In this document: in pieces, positions 43,892 through 54,647 of the stretch
How positions within the stretch are numbered: the stretch's first letter is position 1
Layout: every line of letters starts with the position of its first letter
Assembly: GCF_014191775.1 (NCBI RefSeq)
Contig: NZ_JACHXA010000001.1
Span: forward strand, 1-64,000
Reading direction: 5' to 3'
Origin: Limibacillus halophilus
GTDB lineage: Bacteria; Pseudomonadota; Alphaproteobacteria; Kiloniellales; CECT-8803
Length of the DNA stretch: 64,000 nucleotides
The notes under the pieces: generated by a model
What the model was told of the DNA's origin: nothing
Seen by the model: only the letters and a program-made list of their open reading frames with translations
Database searches by the model: none
Position numbers and translations under genes: made by a program

Positions 43892-45694
43892 TCAATCGCC
43901 ATCCATCTTCAAAGCCGCCAGGAAGGCGGATTGCGGAATCTCTACGTTACCGAACTGCCGCATACGCTTCTTGCCCGCTTTCTGCTTTTCCAACAGTTTC
44001 CGCTTACGGCTGATATCGCCGCCGTAACACTTCGCGGTCACATCCTTGCGCATGGCGGAGATGGTTTCGCGGGCGACGACCTTGCCGCCGATCGCTGCCT
44101 GCACGGCAATCTTGAAGAGCTGGCGCGGGATCAAATCCTTGAGGCGAACGCAAAGCGCCCGACCCCGGGATTCAGCTTGACCACGGTGGACGATGATCGA
44201 TAACGCCTCCACCGGCTCTTGATTAACCAGGACGGTGACTTTCACGAGATCGCCCTCGCGGTACTCCTCCATGTGGTAATCGAAGGATGCGTAGCCGCGT
44301 GACACCGATTTAAGCCGGTCGTAGAAATCGTAAACCACCTCGTTCAGCGGTAGCTTGTAGACCACCATGGCCCGGCTGCCGGCATAGGTGAGTTCGACCT
44401 GCTCGCCTCGCCGCTCCTCGCATAGCTTCAAGACGGCACCAAGGTAATTGTCGGGAACCAAGATCGTGGCGCGGATCCAAGGCTCCTCGATCGAGTTGAT
44501 CCGGGTCACCTCCGGCATATCCACCGGATTATGAAGCTCGACCGTCCGACCGTCGGTCATCGAAAGGCGATAGACGACGCTGGGAGCCGTTGTGATCAGA
44601 TCCAGATTGAACTCACGCTCCAGCCTCTCCTGCACGATCTCCAGGTGCAAGAGGCCCAGGAAGCCGCAGCGGAAACCAAACCCCAGAGCCGTTGAGCTTT
44701 CCGGCTCGAAGGCAAAGGATGAGTCGTTCAAGGCCAATTTACCCAACGCATCGCGCAGGTTCTCGTATTCGCCCGCGTCAACCGGAAAGAGGCCGCAAAA
44801 CACCACCGGCACGCTGGGCTTGAAACCTGAAAGCGGCTTGTCCGTGGGATTGCGTTCGTCTGTGACGGTGTCGCCGACCTTGGCATCGTTGATGTCCTTG
44901 ATCCCGGCAACGAGATAGCCGATCTCGCCCGGCCCCAGGTCAGTGCATTTGCGGCGCGCCGGTCCGAAGACGCCGACTTCCTGCACGTCGTGGAGCGCGC
45001 GTGAACCCATGAACCTGGCCTTCATGCCGGGTTTTAGAACCCCGTCAATGATCCGCAGGATCGAAACCACGCCCAGATAACTGTCATACCAGGAATCGAT
45101 GACCAGCGCCTTTAGCGGCGCATTGCGTTCGCCTTTTGGAGAGGGCAGGCGCTTGACCAGAGATTCCAGAACATCGTCGATCCCCATGCCGGTCTTGGCG
45201 GAGATGGCCACGGTCTCGCTGGTATCCAGCCCAATGACCTCCTCTATCTGCTCCTTGATGCGTTCGGGCTCGGCGGCCGGCAGGTCAATCTTGTTGAGAA
45301 CCGGTACAATCTCGTGGTCGTGCTCGATCGCCAGATAAACATTGGCCAGGGTTTGCGCCTCGACGCCCTGGCTGGCGTCAACCAGCAGGATCGATCCCTC
45401 ACAGGCTTTCAGCGAGCGGCTGACCTCATAGGAGAAGTCCACGTGACCCGGTGTGTCGATCAGGTTCAAGACATAGGTCTGGCCGTCGCGCGCCTTGTAG
45501 TTGAGACGAACCGTCTGCGCCTTAATGGTGATGCCGCGCTCGCGCTCGATATCCATCGAGTCCAGCAACTGCTCTTTCATCTCGCGCAGCGATACCGCCT
45601 CGCAGCGTTGGATCAGACGGTCGGCGAGCGTCGACTTACCGTGATCAATGTGCGCGATGATCGCGAAGTTGCGTATGTGCGTCAGGTCGGTCAT
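43892..45694 (-). CDS. lepA: Elongation factor 4 (LepA)
   Basis: This 600-aa translational GTPase acts on the ribosome. The P-loop [14 protein letters not shown] begins at residue 14, switch II is [12 protein letters not shown], and NKIDLPAA is the G4 motif. The C-terminal LepA-specific domain ends [15 protein letters not shown]. Length and ends match the family. It is the last gene of the minus-strand housekeeping run, separated from pheT by about 150 bp. Confidence 0.97.
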   Translation of the reverse strand: MTDLTHIRNFAIIAHIDHGKSTLADRLIQRCEAVSLREMKEQLLDSMDIERERGITIKAQTVRLNYKARDGQTYVLNLIDTPGHVDFSYEVSRSLKACEGSILLVDASQGVEAQTLANVYLAIEHDHEIVPVLNKIDLPAAEPERIKEQIEEVIGLDTSETVAISAKTGMGIDDVLESLVKRLPSPKGERNAPLKALVIDSWYDSYLGVVSILRIIDGVLKPGMKARFMGSRALHDVQEVGVFGPARRKCTDLGPGEIGYLVAGIKDINDAKVGDTVTDERNPTDKPLSGFKPSVPVVFCGLFPVDAGEYENLRDALGKLALNDSSFAFEPESSTALGFGFRCGFLGLLHLEIVQERLEREFNLDLITTAPSVVYRLSMTDGRTVELHNPVDMPEVTRINSIEEPWIRATILVPDNYLGAVLKLCEERRGEQVELTYAGSRAMVVYKLPLNEVVYDFYDRLKSVSRGYASFDYHMEEYREGDLVKVTVLVNQEPVEALSIIVHRGQAESRGRALCVRLKDLIPRQLFKIAVQAAIGGKVVARETISAMRKDVTAKCYGGDISRKRKLLEKQKAGKKRMRQFGNVEIPQSAFLAALKMDGD

Positions 45695-45845
45695 GCCCGC
45701 TGCCCGTATAGCCTCTTAAAGATGCGAGGAAAATTCGCCCCGGAACATAAGGCCGAACGCAACGCAAAGCAACGTCTGGAGAGCCTATGCCCGAAAATGC
45801 GCGGTGACCCAGGTAAAGCACCTGCAAAGGGCCGCACTTTAGCTC

Positions 45846-48251
45846 CTATCCCCGCAGCGTACCGCCGGTGGCCTTGCCGACCTGTGCGATGATCTTGGCG
45901 GACACCGCCTCGATTTCCGCATCCGTCAAGGTCTTGTCGCGCGGTTGCAGCGTCACCTCGATGGCCAGCGACTTGCTGCCGTCCGGCACGCCCTTGCCGA
46001 CGTAGTGGTCAAACAGCTTGACCTCGGTGATCAGCGCACGATCCGCACCCCTTGCCGCGCGCAACAGCTTCTCGGCGGTAATGTCCGCATCGACCACGAA
46101 GGCGAAGTCGCGGCGAACCGGCTGGAACGCAGATGCCTCAAGTGCCGGGCGCAGATTGGTGCTCTTCTTTGGCACCGGTATTTCCTGCAGGTAAACCTCG
46201 AACGCCACGGCCGGACCACGCAACCCGACTGCCTTCAATATCCTTGGGTGCACCTCGCCAAAGACCGCTAAAACCTTCGGTCCAAGCCGCAAGCTGCCGG
46301 AGCGTCCCGGATGGTACCAACCCGGTGCATCGGCCGTGACTTGGAGATTCTCCGTTGGCGCGCCGCAGGCTTCCAGCGCTGCAAGGGCATCGCCCTTGGC
46401 ATCGAAGGCGTCCAAAGTCCGTGACGTCATGTTCCAATGGCGACCGACAGCCTGGCCGGACCGCAGACCGGCAGCGACTTCTTGCTGATCCTCCGGACTG
46501 TCGCCCTGATAGGCCCCGCCGATCTCAAACAGCGCGACATCGGTCAAGCCGCGGTCACTGTTGCGGGCGGCAGCCTCGACAAGGTTGCCGATCAAAGTCG
46601 GCCGCATAGCGTCGAGGTCGCTGGAAATCGGATTAACCAGCATCAAGCTGTCCGGCACCGGCCGGAAGAGCTTGGCGAGCTTCGACGGCATGAAAGAGAA
46701 GGTCACCGTTTCATTGAGCCCGCGCCAGGCAAGCGCTGTCCGGGCCAGGCTCGTGCGACGGTCAAGCAGATCCAACGCCGGTTTGGGCAAATCCGTATCG
46801 CGCGCCAGGGACACCACTGGGATGGCGTCAAATCCGTGGATGCGCAGAACCTCCTCGACCAGGCAGGCTTCGCCTTCGATATCCGGCCGCCAGGAGGGCA
46901 CGGCCGCCATCAGCGTGGCGCCGTCGTCGGATACCTCGAAACCAAGATCGCCCAAAATGCGTGCCTGCTCGGCTTTCGGCAAATCCAATCCGCCGAGGGT
47001 CGAAAGACGCTCCGGCCGCAAGCTTATGTTCCGGGAAACATCGGGGATTGCCCCGGCACTCACCGGATGGCTCGCCTCGCCGCCGCAGAGCTCCAGGATC
47101 CACTTGGTCGCCACCTGGACACCCCAGTCGGCTGACTGTGGGTCCAGACCGCGCTCGAAGCGATAGCGCGCATCCGACAGGATTCCCAGCCTCCGCCCGG
47201 AGGTTGCGACCCTTACCGGATCAAAAAGCGCGACCTCCAGAAAGACCTCGCTCGTTTCCAGCGTACAGCCGGAAGCCTCGCCGCCCATGATACCGCCGAT
47301 TCCCTCCAGCGTGCCGCCGGTCTCGTCGGCGATAACCACCGTCTCGCTATCAGGGCGATAGCTGCGCTCGTCCAATGCCAGGATTTCCTCATCACCACGC
47401 GCCAAGCGCATGGTGAGGTCACCCTTGAGTTTGCCTGCGTCAAAAACGTGCAAGGGGCGGCCAAGGTCAAAGGTCACATAGTTGGTGATATCCACCAGCG
47501 CGGAAATCGGACGCAATCCAATCGCCTTGAGGCGACGCTGCATCCAAGCGGGGCTGGAACCGTTCTTGACGCCACGGAAGCTGCGCCCTGCGACATATGG
47601 ACAAGCGTCCTCGGCCTCCGCTGGAAGATCGCGACGCCATTTGATGGGACTTTCGAAGCTGCCGCCGATGGAAGCCGCCTGCAGGGGCTTGAGGGTCCCC
47701 AGGCCAGCGGCGGCCAGATCGCGCGCCACACCGCGCACCCCCAGACAATCACCACGGTTCGGCGTGATCGCTATGTCGATCACCGGATCGTCGAGACCCA
47801 TGACCTTGGCGAAGGGCGCACCGAAGGGTGCATTCTCGGGCAATTCGATAATGCCGCTGTGCTCGTCCGACAAACCCATTTCCCGTTCGGAAACGAGCAT
47901 GCCATTGGATTCGACGCCCCGAATCACGCCCTTCTTGAGATCGACACCCGTGCCTGGCACATGCGTGCCGGCGGGTGCGAAAACGCCGATCATGCCGGTA
48001 CGCGCGTTGGGTGCGCCACAGACAACCTGGACCTCACCCTGAATGGTTTCCACGATGCAAACGCGCAACCGGTCGGCATCCGGGTGAGGTTTAGCTTCCT
48101 TCACCCGCGCGACCGTAAAGGGCGCCAGTTCGGCGCTGCGATCCTCGACCCCCTCGACCTCCAGGCCGACCATCGAGAGAGTTTTGACGATATCCTCAAG
48201 CGTGGCGTCGGTATCCAGGTGATCCTTCAACCAGGAAAGCGTGAACTTCAT
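45846..48251 (-). CDS. pheT: Phenylalanine-tRNA ligase beta subunit
   Basis: This 801-aa beta subunit has the EMAP-like tRNA-binding domain (roughly 40-150, VCGAPNARTGMIGVFAPAG), B3/B4 editing domain (roughly 200-390), B5 domain, a catalytic-like core and the C-terminal anticodon-binding FDX-ACB domain (VRRDFAFVVDADITAEKLL). It forms the heterotetramer with PheS, encoded 5 bp upstream. Full length and without oddities. Confidence 0.97.
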   Translation of the reverse strand: MKFTLSWLKDHLDTDATLEDIVKTLSMVGLEVEGVEDRSAELAPFTVARVKEAKPHPDADRLRVCIVETIQGEVQVVCGAPNARTGMIGVFAPAGTHVPGTGVDLKKGVIRGVESNGMLVSEREMGLSDEHSGIIELPENAPFGAPFAKVMGLDDPVIDIAITPNRGDCLGVRGVARDLAAAGLGTLKPLQAASIGGSFESPIKWRRDLPAEAEDACPYVAGRSFRGVKNGSSPAWMQRRLKAIGLRPISALVDITNYVTFDLGRPLHVFDAGKLKGDLTMRLARGDEEILALDERSYRPDSETVVIADETGGTLEGIGGIMGGEASGCTLETSEVFLEVALFDPVRVATSGRRLGILSDARYRFERGLDPQSADWGVQVATKWILELCGGEASHPVSAGAIPDVSRNISLRPERLSTLGGLDLPKAEQARILGDLGFEVSDDGATLMAAVPSWRPDIEGEACLVEEVLRIHGFDAIPVVSLARDTDLPKPALDLLDRRTSLARTALAWRGLNETVTFSFMPSKLAKLFRPVPDSLMLVNPISSDLDAMRPTLIGNLVEAAARNSDRGLTDVALFEIGGAYQGDSPEDQQEVAAGLRSGQAVGRHWNMTSRTLDAFDAKGDALAALEACGAPTENLQVTADAPGWYHPGRSGSLRLGPKVLAVFGEVHPRILKAVGLRGPAVAFEVYLQEIPVPKKSTNLRPALEASAFQPVRRDFAFVVDADITAEKLLRAARGADRALITEVKLFDHYVGKGVPDGSKSLAIEVTLQPRDKTLTDAEIEAVSAKIIAQVGKATGGTLRG

Positions 48252-48256
48252 GGCGC

Positions 48257-49327
48257 TCAGAGCCCCCTTACCATGGACGGCGTCTCAAGCGGTAGAAAGC
48301 CGTAGTGCCGCAGCCAACGCAGATCGCTGTCGTAGAAGGTTCTTAGATCCGGGATGCCATACTTCAACATGGCGATCCGCTCGATTCCCATGCCGAAGGC
48401 AAAGCCCTGATACTTGCGTGGGTCAATGCCGCAGTGTTCCAGAACCTTTGGGTGCACCATCCCGCTTCCCAGGATCTCCAGCCAATCCTTACCCGCACCT
48501 ATCTTTAACTGACCACCCTCGCGGGAGCAGCCGATATCGACCTCGGCGCTGGGTTCGGTGAAGGGGAAGTAGCTGGGCCGGAAACGTACCGGCAAATCGT
48601 CCACGTCGAAGAACGCCCTGCAGAAATCGATCAACGTTCCTTTCAGATGACCCATGTGGGTCTTCTCGTCGATCACCAAGCCTTCGATCTGATGAAACAT
48701 CGGACTGTGGGTGGCGTCGGAATCCGATCGGAAGGTGCGCCCGGGTGCGATGATGCGCAGCGGCGGCGTGGTTTTCTGCATGGTGCGAATCTGCACCGGA
48801 GAGGTGTGGGTCCGCAGCACCAGCCGCGAACCGTCCTCACGCTCGGGCAGATAAAAGGTATCGTGCTCCTGCCGGGCCGGATGTTCTTCGGGAATGTTCA
48901 AGGCGGTGAAATTGTGGAAATCATCCTCGATGTGGGGACCGTTCGCCACCGAGAACCCCATCTCGCCGAAGATCGCGACCAGTTCATCGACAGTGCGGCT
49001 GATCGGGTGAAGGCGTCCCAGTTCGGCCGGTCGCGCCGGGAGGGTTACATCGATGCGCTCTGCCTGCAGGCGGGCATCCAGCTCCGCCCCTTCCAGCGCA
49101 CCCTTTCGACCCTCCAGGGCCTCTGCGATCTCGTCTTTCAGGGCGTTGAGCTGTTGGCCGCGCAGACGACGTTCTTCCGCGTCCAGTTGGCCCAGGCTTT
49201 TCATCTGCTGGGTTATGAGGCCCTTCTTACCCAAGGCCTCAATCCGCAGTTGCTCGAGCGACTGAAGATCGCCAGCGCCTTCGATACGCTTACCTAGTTC
49301 GGCCCTCAGCTTTTCCAGCTCACTCAT
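48257..49327 (-). CDS. pheS: Phenylalanine-tRNA ligase alpha subunit
   Basis: This 356-aa alpha subunit has an N-terminal coiled-coil region (roughly 1-85) that contacts tRNA, then a class II catalytic core with [19 protein letters not shown], motif 2 in [12 protein letters not shown] and motif 3 in [14 protein letters not shown]. The ATG at 49327 follows GAAGGAAC; the in-frame start at 49348 adds seven unsupported residues. It is co-transcribed with pheT. Confidence 0.97.
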   Translation of the reverse strand: MSELEKLRAELGKRIEGAGDLQSLEQLRIEALGKKGLITQQMKSLGQLDAEERRLRGQQLNALKDEIAEALEGRKGALEGAELDARLQAERIDVTLPARPAELGRLHPISRTVDELVAIFGEMGFSVANGPHIEDDFHNFTALNIPEEHPARQEHDTFYLPEREDGSRLVLRTHTSPVQIRTMQKTTPPLRIIAPGRTFRSDSDATHSPMFHQIEGLVIDEKTHMGHLKGTLIDFCRAFFDVDDLPVRFRPSYFPFTEPSAEVDIGCSREGGQLKIGAGKDWLEILGSGMVHPKVLEHCGIDPRKYQGFAFGMGIERIAMLKYGIPDLRTFYDSDLRWLRHYGFLPLETPSMVRGL

Positions 49328-49380
49328 CCCAGTTCCTTCGTCAACCACTTCGCCGTTCCGATCAGCAAGCCTTCAAACCG

Positions 49381-49770
49381 TCACTCCAGCTCCAAAAGCA
49401 TGAGATCAAGCGCACCCTGCAGAATACCGCGGGCCCGACCATCGACAATGACATCCTCGGACGCAATCTTGCCCGTCTGGCGATTGTGTATCCACTGCAG
49501 CTGGATCACATGATCGCTGCCCTTGTTATCGGTCTTCTCAATCCGCGCTTCGACCAGAATAATCTCGTCCTTGCCTGCGACATAATCGCGGGCGGACCAA
49601 TCGAAGGTTCCGCGTGCGCCTGCGATCTCCTTGACCAGTTCCTCGTTGGTTTGTCCGGTCAGGCTCTGGGCACGCTTGACCGCATCGATATCGCTCGAAT
49701 AACCGCCGCAGGCCGCCAGAAACAAAATCCCGGCGAACAGCAGCTTTCGGCTGATCGTTGAAACGGTCAT
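49381..49770 (-). CDS. Predicted small lipoprotein
   Basis: This 129-aa protein has a lipoprotein signal: KLLFAGILFLAACGG, with the lipid-bearing cysteine after LAA. The mature part (DIDAVKRAQSLTGQTNEEL and VIQLQWIHNRQTGKIASEDV) is soluble and mixed in character. I do not recognise a named family. The ATG at 49770 is chosen because the signal peptide starts there. It is placed between rplT and pheS, an unusual guest in this conserved run. Confidence 0.75.
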   Translation of the reverse strand: MTVSTISRKLLFAGILFLAACGGYSSDIDAVKRAQSLTGQTNEELVKEIAGARGTFDWSARDYVAGKDEIILVEARIEKTDNKGSDHVIQLQWIHNRQTGKIASEDVIVDGRARGILQGALDLMLLELE

Positions 49771-49857
49771 GATCGCTCGCTTTCCGTGAAACGCCACCGC
49801 AGGCCAGCCGGAACGCACCCCGGGCGGGAAGGTTCCGGCAGAGCCCGCAGTCAGCGA

Positions 49858-50226
49858 TTACTTCTGAGCAGCGGCGCGGGCGGCCTGGGCCTGATCGACC
49901 AGAGCCTTGAAGGCCTCCGGCTCGCGGATCGCGAGGTCCGACAGAACCTTACGATCAAGTTCGATGCCGGCCTTGTTCATGCCGTCAATGAACTGCGAGT
50001 AGGTGATGCCATGCTCACGCACACCGGCATTGATGCGCTGAATCCACAAGGCGCGGAAATTGCGCTTGCGGACGCGGCGATCGCGATAGGCATACTGCAG
50101 GCCTTTCTCGACCTTTTCCTTCGCGACGCGATAAACGGTTGAATTGCGGCCCCGGTAGCCCTTGGCTGCCTTCAGGACCTTACTGTGACTGGCGCGGGCG
50201 GTAACGCCTCTCTTGACACGAGCCAT
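49858..50226 (-). CDS. rplT: 50S ribosomal protein L20
   Basis: The 122-aa L20 starts [20 protein letters not shown] and contains the rRNA-binding [16 protein letters not shown]. It is needed for early 50S assembly and in some bacteria represses its own operon by binding mRNA. It follows rpmI by about 35 bp. Confidence 0.97.
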   Translation of the reverse strand: MARVKRGVTARASHSKVLKAAKGYRGRNSTVYRVAKEKVEKGLQYAYRDRRVRKRNFRALWIQRINAGVREHGITYSQFIDGMNKAGIELDRKVLSDLAIREPEAFKALVDQAQAARAAAQK

Positions 50227-50261
50227 TACGACACTCCTTCTTGCTTAGCTGTTTGGCTTGC

Positions 50262-50462
50262 TTAGCCGTTCGGCAGGAAATGCTTGCGCACGAATTTTGC
50301 GTCGGTCTCGGCCATGATGGTCGTCCCGCGCGCATGGCGCTTCATTTTCTGCGAACGCTTGCGAAGATTGTGCCGCTTGAAGGCGACGTTCATGCGAACC
50401 TTACCGGTCGCGGTCAAACGGAAGCGCTTTTTGGCGCTGCTGTTTGTCTTCATCTTGGGCAT
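50262..50462 (-). CDS. rpmI: 50S ribosomal protein L35
   Basis: The 66-aa L35 has [20 protein letters not shown] at the start and KRHARGT near the middle. The ATG at 50462 matches the universal N-terminus; earlier in-frame codons reach into the leader. It is preceded by the infC terminator-like hairpin at 50640-50667, so it may be expressed from its own promoter as well as by read-through. Confidence 0.97.
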   Translation of the reverse strand: MPKMKTNSSAKKRFRLTATGKVRMNVAFKRHNLRKRSQKMKRHARGTTIMAETDAKFVRKHFLPNG

Positions 50463-50639
50463 TTTGTCATCCTCTTTAGATTTAGAGCGTTTGATGAACC
50501 AACAGCAAAACGACCGGGCATGCCCTTTTTCAAGCCCGCCGTTGCTTTGGAGAGCCGGGTTATAACGTCTAGCCACCACCTTGGCAAGAGCGGCCCACCC
50601 AGTGATCGACGGGTGATAGCCTTAGCCCCAGGCCCGAAC

Positions 50640-50667
50640 AAAAAGGACGGCCCGGCGGCCGTCCCTT
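50640..50667 (-). terminator. Rho-independent terminator after infC
   Basis: On the minus strand GGACGGCC-GCCG-GGCCGTCC forms an 8-bp GC stem followed immediately by TTTTTG, a classical intrinsic terminator. It is about 30 bp after the infC stop and before rpmI, so it may set the ratio between IF-3 and L35/L20. Confidence 0.85.
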
Positions 50668-50697
50668 TCATTTCTCGCGGCGATCCAAGCTAATCCA

Positions 50698-51234
50698 CTA
50701 GCGCGGCGCCACCACCATGATCATCTGGCGTCCTTCGAGCTTGGGTAACTGCTCGACTTTGGCCACTTCTTCAAGATCGTTGCGCACCTTGTCGAGAAGC
50801 TGCAGGCCGAGATCCTGGTGCGCCATTTCGCGACCGCGGAAGCGCAAAGTAACCTTCACCTTGTCGCCGTCTTCCAGGAACCGGTTGATTGCCCGCATTT
50901 TCACATCGTAATCATGTTGATCGATGTTCGGGCGCATCTTGATCTCTTTGATCTCGATGATTTTCTGCTTCTTCTTGGCTTCGTTCTTTTTCTTCTGCGC
51001 TTCGTACTTGAACTTGCCATAGTCCATGACCTTGCAGACCGGTGGATCGACGTTCGGGGAAATTTCCACGAGATCGAGCCCCGACTCTGCGGCCAGGTCT
51101 AAAGCTTCTTCAATGGTAACGACGCCGCGGTTTTCACCTTCGGCGTCAATGATACGCACCTTGCGAACGTTGATCATGTCGTTCACGCGCGGACCCTCAC
51201 GGGTGGGCGCGGCGTTCATTGGTGGTCTGGCTAT
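50698..51234 (-). CDS. infC: Translation initiation factor IF-3
   Basis: This IF-3 of about 178 aa has the N-terminal domain around [20 protein letters not shown] and the C-terminal ribosome-binding domain ending [12 protein letters not shown]. No ATG lies at the family's usual N-terminus ([18 protein letters not shown]). An ATA codon at 51234-51232 sits 6 nt after AGGAGA and is the best-placed start, in keeping with the non-AUG starts (commonly AUU) by which IF-3 limits its own translation. The ATG at 51219 (MNAAPT) is the alternative. Function is certain; the start codon is inferred. Confidence 0.93.
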   Translation of the reverse strand: MARPPMNAAPTREGPRVNDMINVRKVRIIDAEGENRGVVTIEEALDLAAESGLDLVEISPNVDPPVCKVMDYGKFKYEAQKKKNEAKKKQKIIEIKEIKMRPNIDQHDYDVKMRAINRFLEDGDKVKVTLRFRGREMAHQDLGLQLLDKVRNDLEEVAKVEQLPKLEGRQMIMVVAPR

Positions 51235-51312
51235 GGATAATCTCCTGTCTTCGTTAAAGCAAATTGCCTGCAGAACACCTGTCTGCAACGCACAAGCAGC
51301 ACGTCCTCCGCA

Positions 51313-53235
51313 TCATGCAGGAGGAGCCGCTTCTTCCTTTAGTCTAACTATAGCGTCCTCAAGCGCAAGAATCTCTTGTTCTTTGCCGCCCAGCCGCCGC
51401 AAAGCTACCGTGCCCTCTTCCGCCTCGCGCTGGCCGACGACCGCAATCACCGGAATTTTGCGATGGCTGAGTTCACGAACCTTGTAGTTAATCTTCTCGT
51501 TCCGCAGATCGGTTTCAACACGCAAACCGGCAGCTTTCAGCGCTGCACTGGCCTTTTCCGCGTAAGCATCGGCATCATTCACGATGGTTGCGACAACCAC
51601 TTGCACCGGCGCCAGCCAAAGCGGGAACCTGCCAGCGTACTGCTCAATCAAAATTGCCAGGAACCGCTCGAAGGACCCGAGAATCGCACGGTGCAACATA
51701 ACGGGACGGTGCCGCTCGCCGTCCTGTCCGATATAGCTGGCATCCAGGCGCTCGGGCAGCACAAAGTCCACCTGCAACGTACCGCACTGCCAGTCACGGC
51801 CGATAGCGTCCGTCAGGACGAACTCCAGCTTCGGCCCATAGAACGCGCCCTCGCCGGGGTTCAAGGTGTAGGCGAGCCCCGCCGCTTCGGTTGCTTCTAT
51901 CAGTGCCTGCTCGGCTTTATCCCAGGTCGCATCCGATCCGGCGCGCACCTCGGGCCGGTCGGAGAACTTCACCTTCACCTCCGCAAACCCCAGATCGCGG
52001 TAAACCGTCTGCAACAGATCACAGAAAATCTTGGTCTCGCTGACGATCTGCTCTTCGGTGCAGAATATATGGGCATCGTCCTGAGTGAAGGCGCGAACCC
52101 GCATCAATCCATGAAGCGCGCCCGACGGCTCGTTGCGGTGGCAGGCGCCAAATTCGGCCATGCGCAGCGGCAGGTCGCGGTAGGATTTTACGCCCTGGCG
52201 GAAAATCTGCACGTGGCCGGGACAGTTCATCGGCTTGACCGCTAGCGTCCGGTCCTCTGACTCGGCAATGAACATATGCTCGCGGAACTTCTCCCAGTGG
52301 CCCGAAGCCTCCCAAAGCGCGCGGTCAATGAGCTGCGGCGTTTTGACTTCCTGATAACCCGCGGCTTCCAAACGGCTGCTCATGTAGCGTTCGACGGTAC
52401 GGTAGAGAGTCCACCCCTTGGGATGCCAGAAGACACTACCAACGGCTTCTTCCTGCTGATGGAAAAGGTCCATCTCACGACCCACGCGGCGATGGTCGCG
52501 CTTGGCGGCCTCCTCCAGCCGAAGCAAGTAGGCCTTGAGCTGCTTCTCGCTTTCCCAGCAGGTGCCGTAAACACGCTGCAACTGCTCGTTCTTGGCGTCG
52601 CCGCGCCAGTAAGCGCCGGACAACCGCAAAAGCTTGAACGCGTGGCCAAGCTGCTTTGTCGAGGCCAAATGCGGCCCCAGGCAAAGGTCGAGCCAGTCAC
52701 CCTGGCGATAGATGGTGATCACCGCATCCTCGGCCAGGGTCGCGATATGTTCGGCCTTGTACTTCTCGCCAATCTCGTTGAAGTGTGCGATCGCGGCCGC
52801 GCGGTCCCAAACTTCGCGCTTGATCGGGATGTCCCGCTCGACGATCTCGTGCATGCGTTCCTCGATGCGCTCCAGATCCTCTGGGGTGAAGGGCTCCTTC
52901 CGGGCAAAATCGTAGTAGAAGCCGTCATCCGTGGCGGGTCCGAAGGTAATCTGCGTTTCCGGATAGAGCTCTTGCGCAGCCTGGGCCAGAACATGTGCAC
53001 AGTCGTGTCGCAGCACCTCAAGCGCATCCGGGTGACTGCGCGTCACGATCTCCAACGCCGCGTCGCACTCCAGCTCGCGGTCAAGATCCCACAATGCGCC
53101 ATTCACCTTGACGACAAGAGCATCCTTGGCAAGGCGAGGGCCAATGGATTCCGCCACTGTCCGCCCGGTCGCCGGGCGCTGGTAGCTGCGGGCGGAACCG
53201 TCCGGAAGTGTGATCTTGACCTCTGCCGATGACAT
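51313..53235 (-). CDS. thrS: Threonine-tRNA ligase
   Basis: This 640-aa full-length enzyme has an N-terminal TGS domain (roughly 1-65), an editing domain (roughly 65-225, with [12 protein letters not shown]), a class II catalytic core with [13 protein letters not shown], and an anticodon-binding domain at the end ([19 protein letters not shown]). It charges tRNA-Thr in the cytosol. The start is 170 bp from the glycosyltransferase stop; no clear leader hairpin was found. Confidence 0.97.
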   Translation of the reverse strand: MSSAEVKITLPDGSARSYQRPATGRTVAESIGPRLAKDALVVKVNGALWDLDRELECDAALEIVTRSHPDALEVLRHDCAHVLAQAAQELYPETQITFGPATDDGFYYDFARKEPFTPEDLERIEERMHEIVERDIPIKREVWDRAAAIAHFNEIGEKYKAEHIATLAEDAVITIYRQGDWLDLCLGPHLASTKQLGHAFKLLRLSGAYWRGDAKNEQLQRVYGTCWESEKQLKAYLLRLEEAAKRDHRRVGREMDLFHQQEEAVGSVFWHPKGWTLYRTVERYMSSRLEAAGYQEVKTPQLIDRALWEASGHWEKFREHMFIAESEDRTLAVKPMNCPGHVQIFRQGVKSYRDLPLRMAEFGACHRNEPSGALHGLMRVRAFTQDDAHIFCTEEQIVSETKIFCDLLQTVYRDLGFAEVKVKFSDRPEVRAGSDATWDKAEQALIEATEAAGLAYTLNPGEGAFYGPKLEFVLTDAIGRDWQCGTLQVDFVLPERLDASYIGQDGERHRPVMLHRAILGSFERFLAILIEQYAGRFPLWLAPVQVVVATIVNDADAYAEKASAALKAAGLRVETDLRNEKINYKVRELSHRKIPVIAVVGQREAEEGTVALRRLGGKEQEILALEDAIVRLKEEAAPPA

Positions 53236-53404
53236 GGCGCTGTTAACTCCAGTATTTGCGTTGCGGGGTTGGAACGATCACCGCGAGAAGATCGTCAATG
53301 ATGCCGGCCCCGAGACCGCCCCAAAGGGCTATCTGTGTTGCACCCCGGGCTGGGGCAGACTTTATGAACAATAGAGGACCTGTCAAGATACCGGCCAAGC
53401 GAAA

Positions 53405-54580
53405 TCACCCGAGCAGTTCCCCGTATACCGCCAGAGTCGCGTTGCACATCTGCTCTTTGGTGAAATGCCCGCGAATGTTTGTAATGGCCGCCGCCGCGAT
53501 CTGCTCACGCATATGGTGACTGAGACCAAGCGCCCAGCGGATACCTTCAGCCAGAGCCTCCTGGTCGCCCGGCTTGACCAGCTTGCCGGTCACGCCCGCC
53601 AGAATCTGCTCGGGAGCCCCGCCGTGGTCGGTTGCCACCACCGGCCGGCCCATGGCCTGCGCCTCGCCGATCGTCCGGCCGAAGGATTCGGGATGGCTGG
53701 AAGCCGAAACCACGACATTGGCCAGCATGTAGGCCGCCGCCATGTCATTGCAGTGATCGACGAGCCACACGCGGTCGCCCAAACCAACCGACGCTATTAG
53801 TTTCTCAAGTTCCGTACGAAAACGGCTGCCGCCCTGGTCGGCACCGGCGATCACACAGGCAAACTCCATATCCTTCATACGGGCCAACGCGTGGATCAGG
53901 TCAGTCTGCCCCTTACCCCGGGTAAAGCGCCCGGCCAACAGCACCAACGGCAGGGTCTCTGGCAAACGCCATTGTTCGGCCAGTTGAATCACCCGTTCAG
54001 CGGAGACAGCTTCCGGTGCGAATATCCGTGTGTCCACGCCGCGCGGTATGCAGCGCAAGCGATCGGGCCCGACCCCGTAAACAGAGGCCAGATGGTCGGC
54101 AATATAACGCGACGGCGCGATAACCCGTTCGCCCCGGGCCATGATGGAGTTGTAGGTGCGCTTGATCTCCGAACCATGGCCATAGGCGCCATGGAAGGTC
54201 GTCATGAAGTGAATGCCTTCCGCGCGGGCCGCATAGTAAGCCGACCAGGCCGGCGCGCGGCTGCGGGCATGGATGATATCGACGTTGCGCGCGCGAATGA
54301 GCTGGCGCAGCCGTTTTACGTTGCGCCACATGCCGACAGGATTCTTGGTTCCCAGCGGAAGGGTAACGTGTTCAGCCTGAACCCGCTGCAGCTCGTAGGC
54401 CATCGGCCCGCCCTCCGAGGCAACGAGCGAAACGCAGCCCGCCTGCACCAGTGCGCCCGCGATATCGACGGCGCCGCGCTCAACGCCGCCGGCGACCAAT
54501 GCCGGCAGGACCTGCAGCACGACGGGCGGGCGCCCCTCGACAGGAGCAGGCGCGGAGATGTTACTCTTCGATTCAGACAT
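53405..54580 (-). CDS. Glycosyltransferase family 4 protein
   Basis: This 391-aa GT-B glycosyltransferase has an N-terminal acceptor domain with LVAGGVERGAVDIAGALV and a C-terminal donor-binding domain with LLAGRFTRGKGQTDL and SASSHPESFGRTIGEAQAMG, the glutamate-rich nucleotide-sugar motif of GT4 enzymes. It probably adds a sugar to a lipopolysaccharide or capsule precursor at the cytoplasmic face. A convincing neighbour is the O-antigen-ligase-type gene 3.5 kb away, but they are not one operon. Confidence 0.9.
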   Translation of the reverse strand: MSESKSNISAPAPVEGRPPVVLQVLPALVAGGVERGAVDIAGALVQAGCVSLVASEGGPMAYELQRVQAEHVTLPLGTKNPVGMWRNVKRLRQLIRARNVDIIHARSRAPAWSAYYAARAEGIHFMTTFHGAYGHGSEIKRTYNSIMARGERVIAPSRYIADHLASVYGVGPDRLRCIPRGVDTRIFAPEAVSAERVIQLAEQWRLPETLPLVLLAGRFTRGKGQTDLIHALARMKDMEFACVIAGADQGGSRFRTELEKLIASVGLGDRVWLVDHCNDMAAAYMLANVVVSASSHPESFGRTIGEAQAMGRPVVATDHGGAPEQILAGVTGKLVKPGDQEALAEGIRWALGLSHHMREQIAAAAITNIRGHFTKEQMCNATLAVYGELLG

Positions 54581-54647
54581 GATAGGGCCGAGCTTATGCC
54601 TTGTTTTTGTCTTCCGCGAAAGGACCTAGATCGAAGAAGGTGACAGC

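Noticed and set aside
46437-47135. 232-codon open frame opposite pheT
   Set aside because: pheT is complete and conserved across this stretch; the antisense frame is a by-product of high GC.
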